This document shows positions 46,430-56,685 of a stretch of 64,000 nucleotides of DNA, one piece after another. The stretch spans positions 673,709-737,708 of the forward strand of contig BLAL01000187.1 of the NCBI GenBank assembly GCA_015698045.1, in the 5' to 3' direction. Below the pieces are notes generated by a model, which worked only from the letters and a program-made list of their open reading frames with translations, was not told where the DNA came from and made no database searches. Each line of letters begins with the position of its first letter. Position 1 is the stretch's first letter. Source of the stretch: Rhizophagus clarus (lineage: Eukaryota; Glomeromycota; Glomeromycetes; Glomerales; Glomeraceae). A program made the position numbers and the translations under genes.

Positions 46430-47215
46430 AAAAAAAGAAAGAGTAACGATACAATTAGATGTAAAAAGAAGAGAAACAGCTATAGTAACATTGGTATTAG
46501 ATATAAAGATAAAAGAAATATTATTAGTATTATTAGTGTTGTTAATATTAAAGTAAAAAGAGTTAAAAAAACAGTAGAAACATGGATATTATTGTTAGTA
46601 TTAAAGTATAAGTAAAAGAAAAAAAGGAAACGTAGATAGTATTGTTAGTATTACGATATAAAGTAACAATTAGAGTAAAAAACGCATTAGTATTAAAACA
46701 ATTAGTATTAATAAACAAACATTTCTATACCTGCAAAGAATAAACTAAAAATAAAAGAAAGAGAAAAAATAAACATGTTGTTGATATTAAGTAAAAGGAG
46801 TAAAAAAAACATAATTAGTATTGTTAGTATCATTAGTATTGAAGTAAAAGTAAAAAGGAATAAAGAAAATATGGATATTATTGTTAGTATTACGACACAA
46901 AGTAACAGAGGTAAAAAGAAAATGAAAATAATTAGTATTAATAAACAAATATTTCTATACCTGCAAAAAATAAACTAAAAATAAATGAAAAAGGAGACAA
47001 AATAAAAAATAAACATGTTGTTAGTATTAAGTAAAAGGAGTAAAAAAAACATAATTAGTATTGTTAGTATAGATCGTTAGTATTAAAGTACAAGTAAAAA
47101 GAAATAAAGAAAACATGTATATTATTGTTAGTATTACGATACAAAGTAAAAAAGAAGTAAAAAATAATGAAATAATTAGTATTAATAAACAAATATTTCT
47201 ATACCTGCAAAGCTA
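46430..47215. repeat. 240-bp minisatellite, about three units
   Basis: The marker TCTATACCTGCAAA recurs at about 46,723, 46,963 and 47,198, and AAACATGTTGTT at about 46,772 and 47,012, giving a period of 235-240 bp. Within units, TATTGTTAGTATTA and TAGTATTAATAAACAAA repeat at shorter scale. The ORF through it (46,775-46,978) is an artefact of the repeat. Confidence 0.8.
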
Positions 47216-47512
47216 ATAAATTATGAAATATATGTAAATATTCTGTATATAATTAAAAAATATTGAACAAAAAGATAAAAAAATAATAAAAAGAAGAGAA
47301 AAATATTGAACAAAAAAATAAAGAAATAAAGAGACAAAAAATAAATAGGACAAAAAACGCGTACAGATTAAATCACATGCAAGGATCAGCCTAATTTTGA
47401 TTGGCCAGAAAATACGATACTGTATATGCAATCATGCACAATCATATCATGCAGATTTATTTATTTAATTATCAACAATGTGGGTGTGACATAAATAAAT
47501 CGTGACTAAAAC

Positions 47513-47640
47513 TTGTGTTCAATTTGTGTTCAATTTGTGTTGATAATTCTGGTAAAAAATTATTAATTTTGGCCAAATTTCATTAAATTTGTTAAATTTG
47601 TGTTGAATTTGTGTTGAATTTGTGTTGCGTAATTTTTTAT
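47513..47640. repeat. 11-bp repeats TTTGTGTT(C/G)AA
   Basis: Three units at 47,513-47,542 and three at 47,594-47,627 of TTTGTGTTCAA or TTTGTGTTGAA. Confidence 0.7.
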
Positions 47641-48222
47641 TTATCATAAGGGGATGATATTTAGTAATTGCATGTATGTACAATGTACAAGATTTTTTTT
47701 ATAATTTTTTTAAGAAATGTATACAAAATATTTAATCAGAATATAATTGTTTTTATTTTTAAATATGATATATTAATATGAAATCAAACTAAGATTTTTT
47801 TTTATTAACCATGATATTTATATTTAGATAATCCATATCCGCACAAGATTTAATTAATATGTTTAATGATGAGAGTGTAATAAATTAAATTTTAATTGAA
47901 ACGAGAAATAAAATCAAACCAAAGAAGTATTGTTCAAATTTTATTTAAAGTGACATTTTACGACTTTCTTTTTACCTAAATTTTTATTCATCCCAAAATC
48001 AAATTATAAAAATCAAATCTAATCTAATAATGTTTCACCACATACGTTTACGTCATTCCCACTATAACGTCCATTGGAACTGAGCTATGATGGATGAGCT
48101 GATTAATATACACTGAGACAGAAACTACACCTACTACAATATTAATGATAAAAGCTGCCATAATTTTTGGGACTCTGTTGCCAATAGGTTCATATGACTA
48201 ATATCTATAATTTCTTTAAGAA
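47641..48222. other. Intergenic flank of the LINE pair
   Basis: AT-rich to about 48,000, then less AT-rich with no recognisable ORF. The 3' end of LINE copy 1 begins at about 48,223. Confidence 0.4.
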
Positions 48223-48493
48223 AGAATTTAAATTCAAGGCAAACGCGGCATAGTAGCCCTTATCTTTATTAATTAATATTAATAGATCCAATTTACAAAA
48301 TATAAAAAGAAACAAAATAAAATAAAACTAACTAAAAATAAAGCTATATAGTCTCCTAAGTAAAAATATAGTAATAAACCTATCCTAAAAAGAATAAATC
48401 GCATTACACTAAATTTCCCTAGATCTTCCCCCTTGATATATTCCAACCAAAGTAGAAGCAACTATGCTAACATAATAACGGATAACACGCCCA

Positions 48494-51400
48494 CTATAAA
48501 AATCGACATCCCATCCTGCAAAAGCTGTTATTAAGTAGCACCGTTAGACGACCCATAAAACCCGATAAGTGTTTATACCATGGCAAACCTTAAATCATCG
48601 AATTCCTAATCCAATCGACATCGGAGTCACGTGAAGTCACGAGATGGGTCGGAGGAGGTAAAGAAGAGTAAGGCACATACGAAGTGGCAGGCAAATTAGA
48701 TGGCCGAGGAGTAGTTTTCAATTTAAGGGTAATGTTCATCGCGTCCTCCCATTTATTTTTATCATAAGTACGCGGATTCCAGATGCGTCTTCTGAGCTTC
48801 TGGATGAAGTTGTTGTGTATCGCGGCTACGACCTTCATAGCAGATTGCCGAGGGATGGATAGTTCAACGAACAAATCAATAAACATTGCGGGCAAACAAC
48901 CTCGGATAAGCGCATAAGAGGACCAATTAGAAGAAGAAACGGTCCAACATGAGAGGGAAAAAAGTTTCCTGAGCATAGGCGTAGGATCCATTTCAGCTAA
49001 ATCCCCAGCTTCTCGAAGCTTGGCAAACAAATGATTTTGATAGGATTGTAAAATTTGATGCATTACAGAGCGACGTTTGGAACAAAGGATCAAATGCATC
49101 AAGTCTTCCATGCGATCGCGGCATGAGCAGCAAGTAAGAAGATCGATATACAGATCAGAGCGAGTGAGTTTCAGCTTCTCCAAAAGAGGCAAATCATCAA
49201 GGAAGAGTTTAAATTTGAAGGTATAATGCCGAGCGGCATGGAAAGCCTGGAAAGAAGCGTCATGGACTGGGGAAAAGTTGAGAGTGAACCAAGTGAGATC
49301 CCAGTCTATAACATAATCGTTCCTATTAGATAAACAATAGACAAATTGGAAACGTTTGAGAGACAAGAGGTCCTTCAAAAGCGTGGCCTGAAAGTAAAGC
49401 TTAAGGAGCCGTCTAGGGTTGAATTCACAAACAATATTATCAAACACCAGGCGAACGTTATGTGAAGAAGTGTACACAGCTGCAGGTAAAAGAGGAGCCA
49501 TAGCAGAGTGATGGGCAGAATTAGCAAGGGAATCAGCAAATTCATTCCAATAGTTGCCATCGTGGCCTTTAACCTTAATAGGGAGGACAGTGAGACGTTT
49601 TGATCGGATGGAAGATTCAATAGAGGCCCACAGCTCAAAGTTGGTAGATTTGTAATACAGACGACTGTTAGAATAGGAAGAAGAAGAACATAAGCTCAAA
49701 CCATCAATGGTAGCTTGAGAATCCGTATAAATGGTAATGGTAGAGTCGTCTGGAGAGACGCTTAAAGCAGCATAAACCGCAGCAGCTTCGGCCCTAGTGG
49801 AAGAAGGCCAATTCTGGATAGTGCCATGTGCATATGTAGCAACAGAATTGAGATAACCAGCATCAGGTATTAACTGGACCCAAGACCAACCCATCGAAAC
49901 ATCAGGTGTACCCAGATTAATTAGGGAGCCATCAGTATAGTATCGGTAATGAGATCCTGAAGGAAGAAGGACTGGAGACGGAAAATTGGACAAAGCGCCT
50001 AAAGGAGGATCCCCAGGCGAGTCATACTCAACTACAGAAGTGGTAGGAGAAAAGTCGGGCGGGACCTCAAGACGTTTGCAGTAAGGAATAACCGTAATAC
50101 TGAGGTCCGCCCAAGAGTAAGGAGAAACGACTGCCGTGGTAGACTGACGAATACGCTCACAATCGGTAGGAAGAATCAAAGATTTTAACAAAGAAATCCT
50201 GAGAGTACAGCGAGGTGGAACGGCGGTATATTTATTAGCCGAAGGAAATGGGACGTGCACATCACAGCCTGGACATGATCGAAGGCGGATCACGTCACCA
50301 GGAGAAGAAAGGCAGTCAGAAATCCAATGAACGATTGTACAGGTATCTTTCTTGGGCTGTACACTGAGTTGTTTGCCAAAAAGAGGAAAATCATTTCCGT
50401 CGAGAGTAACAAGCCAATGCCGATTTTTTTGCGTGGTAGTAATACCAGGGATTAGAGTGATGGAAGAAGTAGCAGAAGGAGGACATACATAGCAATCCAG
50501 TAATTGATCGTGAGAGTCAGGAAGGGTTGTATGGGCCTTAACGTCCAGATACCATTTGTGAGAAAGAGAACGACCACGTTTATCCGCAAGTTGAGCAATA
50601 TAAGTAGCCCGATAAGCAGCCTAAGAAACAAGATGGGAGCCAGAAGGCGCGAGCAGCTGTGATAAGTAGTAAAGATGACGTTTCCAGAGGACCTTAAGAC
50701 AAGCCTTAAAGACATGCGGGCTCATACACGTATATAAAGGAGTATGGCCTGGAAGAGTGAGGTCCGGAAATGCTGAAGAAAAACGAGCATGTTGCAGGCG
50801 GAAGGGGGTAGAAGTCATAGACGCAATAGTGCAAGCGATATAATCACACTTAAAAGCAATCATATTAGACCATAAAGACCAATCATCCACCATTAAAGGA
50901 GAAAGGGGAATTAAAAACCTGAACTGTATCAACATTAATCTATAAATAAACAAACGTTGAATGAGAGAAGTGGAAGAATTAGCCATCAAAAATAAATTAT
51001 TAACATGGCATTGAATCAAATGAGAAGACAAATTAATCAATCCCAAAGCCTGAGAAAGATAAAGTATAGGGTTGGGGAGAGAACGAGAAAAATTAGCCTT
51101 ATGTTTGACAAGTGATCTTATGGACCGTGTAGCAGTATAACAATCTGACGCTGAGAGGTGGGTAACTTGCATACGGTACTCGAGTTTAGGAATGAGCACC
51201 GAATTATAGAGGTAAACAATCTGTTTAGCGGATAACCTGGCTGGACGAAGAGTGGCGGCGAAGGAATTACATTCACCAGCAATTTGTTTTTTGACGAAGT
51301 CACGAGAGCCTTTGATATTAAACCAAACCCCTAAAAAATGAAAAGAAGAAGTAATAGAAAGAGGGGTAACAGAGATAGAAGAGACATCATTCAAAGATGA

Positions 51401-54130
51401 GAGGGAAAGACAAAATTCCACAGGTAAAATAGTAGACATAGTAGTTAAAAATAACGAATTCGAAATCAAAACATATTTTTGATGATTAGCAGAAGTGTTA
51501 TTCAGCGCGTAAAATTCCTCTGTGATTGAAAGCATGTGCTCCATTCCAGCCTTAGATGAAGAAATAAGAGTAGAATCATCCATAAAGACCAGATTATTAA
51601 TGAAAATATCGGAAATGGAGCTTGTCGCATGTGAAGAAAGAGTTGGAGGTCGCAAAATATAGGGATCTAGCATCTCGGCTTGCAAGACAGTCAGAAGGGG
51701 ATCTATGTAGATGACCCACAAAAGGGGGGAGATCACTTCGTCTTGATCAATACCAATGCGAACCCGATAGGAAGGAGTCTCGCCATATGCAGTAAAAACC
51801 CGATTTGACCGATTCATAAAGAGAGACAAGATGAGTGTAATAGCAGACGCAGGTAAGCGTATGCGTTCCAAAGCGAATTTCAGCATAGCAAGATTAACTG
51901 AGTCAAAAGCTTTGGAGATGTCTTGTGAAAGAATCCAAAGGGGGGAATTATTGTGATTAGCATCATGAATAATAGATTCAAGAGTAATAATTGGGTCACG
52001 ACAGGTTCCTCCAGGAAGGCCAGCGAAATTACCACCTTTAAGGACATTGTGAGCGGCCAAAATGGCAGACAAGCGGTTGTAAAAAAGTTTGACAAAAGAT
52101 TTGCGAATAACTTCTAGGAGCGTGATGGGACGGGTGTTCTTTAATTGACACCGCCATTCATGTGGCTTGGGAATAGGGAAAACCATAGCTTGTCGCCATA
52201 GATCAGGAATGTCAGCAGAAGCAAAACATTTGCGAATTAAAATAAGGAGTAAAGAGTTGGTAGTAGGTCCTAAATGTTTGAGCATTTCATAAGTAATCAT
52301 GGAAGGACCAGGAGCCTTGCCATTAGGCATGGAAGAGACCGTAGAGAGCCATTCCTCTAAGGAAGGAGGAGACAAGAGGGAATCGTAAATATCGGGAGAT
52401 ACAGAAGCCAAGGGTGAGTATACCGAACGCCATCTATCAGGTAACGCTGAGATGTGCGAAGTAGGAGTAGACTTGATGGGAACTGCATGTTGAAAATGAT
52501 TAATTGTAGCATCGGAAATATCTTTTGGATCCGTTAGCAACTGAGGAGTAGTAGGATGATCAATAAAGACACGATCTAACACGATGTGACGACGTGAGCG
52601 AGAAAGCGCTGAATTAATAAAAGAGGAGATATCAGTGTCAAAGTTCTGATCCCGAGATTCTAAATGAACTTTAATCGAGGAATTCTGAAATTCCTTCTCT
52701 TTCAAAAGGTGTAAGCCCCTTAGTAATTTGGAAGCATGAGATAGGGTTTGAAACAGATTGTTAAAATTATCCGACCGACAAGAAAATAAAGATGAAGGTA
52801 AAGCAGGGACGGCGGGGAATGTAGATTTGTACAAATGAAATATAATATTCAATCAGGGCAAATAACCAGACCATTTCCGATCACAGGAAGAAGAAAGGGT
52901 ATGTGGATATTTACGTAATAATTTAATAGAGTGAATAACGCGATTAAGAAAACGATAGTGTTGTATTAAGGTTTCCAAATCTTTAGGGAGTTTAGGGGTG
53001 TGGTCATTACCAACAGTACGTGCGGGTAGAATAGCATTAGCACCAGCAATAATGTTAGCGTGCAAGTATTCACACATCCGATTGATATGCCAAGAGGCAA
53101 ATATAGTGGGAGATCTACCACATAAGGTGTTAATGTGGACAGAAAAGTCATCCCACTGCGAGGGAGTAACTGAATCAAAGGAAAAAATACGACAAACTTG
53201 ACGTTTGAGTTGGTGAGCACGAGCTGGCTTTATAGACGAAGATAAAAAGGAGTAATCATAATACGTAATAACAGGATTATGATCAGAAAAATTAACGTCA
53301 CGGGCGTCGAAAATGACGGAGGTGAGTAAAAAACGTTTGAGAAGGGGGCAAGACCAAACATAATCAATTCGGGAAATAACATCCGAACGATGAAAGGTGC
53401 CCAGAGAGGCGGGAGAAAAATTAACAGGGGTAAAATCAACATATCCATTTGCCAAAAGGAAATTAAAAAGACGATGGATACGTTTAGAGGCAATCTGAGG
53501 CTGATTGAAAAATAAAGGGTAAAATTGATCAAGATGCAAATTGAAATCACCACAAATGGCGTGATGGAAACCTAATCTCTTGGCTTCCAATAAAGCGCTA
53601 ATGAGGAGGTCAATAGTCTCATCGCGTAAGGATTGATCAGAGGTGGAGGGGATGTAAACAACAAAGATGCGTAGCTTAACGTGACCTTTGAAATATAAGT
53701 CAACGGAAAGCAGGCGCGACGAAAGAGAGGAATAAGTATGAACGTGAGAAGCCAAAGAATTTTCAATAAAGAGGGAAACACCCCCAGAAAAACGAACATG
53801 TTGGGAGGTATCCAAAACAGAAGAAAAAACAGTATAATTGGAAAGTCGTTTAGACAAAAAGTGCATTTGTTTGGGATGAAGATGGGTGTCAACGACACCA
53901 CCAAAAGAGACTTGTTTAAGGGAAAAGAAGTTATTTAATAGTTTGATTTTGTTGTGAGAAAACATCTTAAGACCGTTGATGTTAAAAGAAGAAATATTAA
54001 AAGAATTACGAGGAAGAGATGTAGGAGAAGTAGAAGAAAATAAAGAGTCCTGTAAAGAGAGGTTATCTATATCTAAAGGGTTAGGAGGATTGCGAACAAG
54101 GGAATCATAATTAAAATTATTGTCCGTCAT
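48494..54130 (-). pseudogene. LINE copy 1 ORF2: endonuclease-RT-RNase H with three nonsense codons
   Basis: One continuous frame of about 1,878 codons carries in-frame stops at 52,853-52,855, 50,621-50,623 and 48,590-48,592, each where copy 2 has Arg, Trp and Gln. APE-type endonuclease, residues about 45-300: SFNINGL, DTHLH, GDFNLH, SRIDYVW and FSDHNPV. RT: KAPGPSMITYEM, LSQDISKAFDSVN, GIDQDEVISPLLW and FMDDSTL. RNase H: YYTDGSL, TRAEAAA, YTDSQ and KGHDGNYWNEFAD. A zinc-type CCHC tail follows (CSCRDRMEDLMHLILC). In the endonuclease, Asp replaces the usual Glu of the second motif (also in copy 2). In RT motif B, Asp stands where most RTs and copy 2 have Gly. The product would nick DNA and prime reverse transcription at the nick, but this copy cannot make it in full. 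Confidence 0.9.
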
Positions 54131-54179
54131 TAAAACACATTGATAAAATCAGACGGGGTGAGTATAAGAGGAGGGAAAA

Positions 54180-56309
54180 TTAGTTGGAACCAGCTGTAGC
54201 AGATGAGTTCGAGGAAGAAGAAGAGGAAGTAATGGATCCGATAAAACCGCTAATAGAGTTAGCCAGCATATCCAATTTGTTCTCAATGGCTGAATGCTTC
54301 GCATTAATGGCTTGAATTTCATCGCGGGTTTGCGTGGGGGAAGGGATCGATTGAGAAGTAGAGGAAGGGGACGAGATGTCAGGGATATCAACAGGAGCGG
54401 AGAGGGGAGCACGAACAGGTCGCGAAGGAGTAAAACCAGGAGACAAAGGATTAAGGGGAGTTTGCACAGGCGAAGCAGTTGGCCGAGAGGGTATTAGCGT
54501 GACAGTGGGATTAGGTATAATCGGTGCATCGATGAGCATATCCGAAAATTGATTGTTGGCCGGGACTTCAGGTGGAGGTAACAGTCCAAGATGCTGTTCA
54601 ATACGAGTCATACGCCTGTCGTTGAGCTCTAAAGTAGTGATACGATCGCGGACTTCAGCCATGTCTTGTTGGAGAGATTTCAACAAAGATAAAATATTAG
54701 CGGCCTCATGTGGAGACATGGTAATGGCTTGATTGGGTGATGAAGGAGAAGGAGGAGTACGCAAAACTGCGGAAAAGGAAACCGAACGGTCACGTTTATC
54801 ATTGGATTTAGAGCGATCCTGCCGAGGAGTGTTAGTAGTTCGGGCGTTAGCTGAAGTCTTTTGTTGTGGTTGAAAGAAGTGGAAATTGCCTGGACCTTTA
54901 GAGCGTGAGCGCGAACGTGATCCAGAGCGGGAGCGCGCTTTTGGCCTGGCAGGCTGGTTGATATTGAAACGTTCTTTAAGAGCAGCCACCGGGTTCCTTC
55001 CCCTAGAACGGCCCCTTTCTTGGCGGCTTGGGCATTGAGTGGGAGCACAGCCTAATTTGCCACATCTGTGGCAAAGTTTATTAGTATTGTTGGGGAGGTT
55101 CCACTGCAAAGTGTGACCACGAAAGCCAATAATTTGTTCCATCGCGGCATCCATGGTTTCTTGGGAATTGAATGTGACGTAAGCCCATCTCTTGGGTTTG
55201 TAAGAGTTTAATGAGAGGGGGACATTGACGGCTTTAGCACCCAGATCCCTAGTGAGAGGGGCCAGGTCAATATCCTTGGTGTTAGGAGGTAATTGCGTGA
55301 GCGTAGCAACAAATTCGCGACGGGAAGATTTCTGATCGACCGTGTAGTGACATGGAGTCACCCGGAGGCAGGTGGAGAAGCAATACATGGCCCATTGGGA
55401 ATCAAAACGGGCGATGGAGAGGGCAGAATCGTAGACAATCCTGGCTTGCTGTACTTTTGCATTTTTCCTGGAGTAAACTCGACAGGACGCAATATTACCA
55501 AATTTTTTGAAATAAGACATAATATTGTCTTTTGATAAGAAGAAGGGGATATCGGTAACTTGAATAGCTCGGAGATCTTTATCACTCCGGAGCTGCTTGG
55601 GATCATGGGCATGAAAGACGAGATCTGGGAACTGTTGATGTGCAGCGCCAACACAAGCGTCTCGGGCCTCCTTGGTTTGGAAATGAATAATGAGGCATTT
55701 GGCATCACCAGAACCAGTCATTCGTGCTTTACCAGTGTATGATTTGTACATTTCTAAAAAGGTGTTGTTGACGGCATCTATCAATGCCTTATTGGTAGTG
55801 AAATTTTTTAGAGTTTCAGGAGCAGAGTTGGGGGCAGCTGCAGCTTGAAAATCATTTCTGTCGATGGAGAAAGTTGAAGATTGAACAAGGAATTGATCAA
55901 CTGGGGGATCATCATCAGTAGCCTTATCAGGCGACGTGTTAGGAGGAGATGCAGGAGTCGTTGTTCGAGCATGCATGGACGCGTTGAGTCCATCAGACGC
56001 GTTATCGTTAGGCGCAGAAAGAGCCGCAGCCATATTCGGATGGGAGGAGAGAGAAGTTGAAGCAGTATTATTTTCTTTAGGAGGAGAAGAGGGACCTTCT
56101 ACTTCAACGCCAGCCGCTGTGTCGGCGACGATATCTTCATCCATAGCTTGTTCGGAGATGGTACGAGAGCGTTTTTGTTGGACAGCGTTCTCACCGTCAG
56201 AACCAGAGTTATCAGAGTTGTTATTATCTTTTTTTCGTTCATGGCGGCTAGCCTTCCTACTATTAGGATTAAAGGAGCCACGGCCTCGTCTAGCAACGTT
56301 ATTAGGCAT
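54180..56309 (-). CDS. LINE copy 1 ORF1: RNA-binding protein with RRM-like domains and zinc knuckle
   Basis: A 709-aa open frame from ATG (MPNNVARRGRGS). Residues 1-165 are disordered, acidic and Ser-rich. About 245-320 (IQVTDIPFFLSKDNIMSYFKKFG) is an RRM-like fold, and about 333-405 (FVATLTQLP to WAYVTFNSQETMDAAM) is a second one. A CX2CX4CX4C knuckle follows at C413, C416, C421 and C426. Then come an Arg/Ser tract (459-470), and a probable coiled coil about 530-575 (NILSLLKSLQQDMAEVRDRI) that could trimerise or dimerise the protein. The tail is Pro/Ser-rich. Such ORF1 proteins coat LINE RNA in the ribonucleoprotein. The stop lies 49 nt before the ORF2 ATG, so ORF2 would need reinitiation or an internal start. 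Confidence 0.9.
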   Translation of the reverse strand: MPNNVARRGRGSFNPNSRKASRHERKKDNNNSDNSGSDGENAVQQKRSRTISEQAMDEDIVADTAAGVEVEGPSSPPKENNTASTSLSSHPNMAAALSAPNDNASDGLNASMHARTTTPASPPNTSPDKATDDDPPVDQFLVQSSTFSIDRNDFQAAAAPNSAPETLKNFTTNKALIDAVNNTFLEMYKSYTGKARMTGSGDAKCLIIHFQTKEARDACVGAAHQQFPDLVFHAHDPKQLRSDKDLRAIQVTDIPFFLSKDNIMSYFKKFGNIASCRVYSRKNAKVQQARIVYDSALSIARFDSQWAMYCFSTCLRVTPCHYTVDQKSSRREFVATLTQLPPNTKDIDLAPLTRDLGAKAVNVPLSLNSYKPKRWAYVTFNSQETMDAAMEQIIGFRGHTLQWNLPNNTNKLCHRCGKLGCAPTQCPSRQERGRSRGRNPVAALKERFNINQPARPKARSRSGSRSRSRSKGPGNFHFFQPQQKTSANARTTNTPRQDRSKSNDKRDRSVSFSAVLRTPPSPSSPNQAITMSPHEAANILSLLKSLQQDMAEVRDRITTLELNDRRMTRIEQHLGLLPPPEVPANNQFSDMLIDAPIIPNPTVTLIPSRPTASPVQTPLNPLSPGFTPSRPVRAPLSAPVDIPDISSPSSTSQSIPSPTQTRDEIQAINAKHSAIENKLDMLANSISGFIGSITSSSSSSNSSATAGSN

Positions 56310-56685
56310 ATTCGAGGACTTTTGGATAAGGAAAACTATAAGTTTATATGAAAAAAGTGTTAGCTAAAAAAATGGACAGAGTGATCAGCAGAAAAAGGTG
56401 CGCAGATCGTTAGAATTTAAATTCAAGGCAAACGCGGCATAGTAGCCTTTATCTTTATTAATTATTATTAAACGAATACAATTTACAAAAATATAAAAAG
56501 AAACAAAATAAAATAAAACTAACTAAAAACAAAGCTATATAGTCTCCTAAGTAAAAATAAAGTAATAAACCTATCCTAAAAAAGAATAAATTGCATTACA
56601 CTAAATTTCCCTAGATCTTCCCCCTTAATATATTCCAATCAAGGTAGAAGCAACTATGCTAACATAATAACGGATAACACGCCCA

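Larger units (their letters stand above)
48223..56411 (-). mobile_element. LINE (Tad1/I-like), copy 1, nearly full length
   Basis: The element reads right to left: a 5' leader of about 100 bp, ORF1 (56309-54180), a 48-bp gap, ORF2 (54130-48494) and a 3' untranslated region of about 270 bp. The 3' terminal segment (GAATTTAAATTCAAGGCAAA on the plus strand) is identical in copy 2, which fixes the 3' ends at about 48,223 and 56,412. There is no poly(A) tail. Its 5' end directly abuts the 3' end of copy 2. GC content is visibly higher than in the AT-rich flanks. ORF1 is open; ORF2 has three nonsense codons. Confidence 0.88.

Noticed and set aside
46775..46978. 67-codon ORF in the 240-bp minisatellite
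   Set aside because: Repeats of Ile/Ser/Lys caused by TTAGTATTA units; not conserved between the units.
55936..56367. 143-codon plus-strand ORF overlapping LINE ORF1
   Set aside because: Antisense shadow of ORF1; its counterpart frame is not kept in copy 2.
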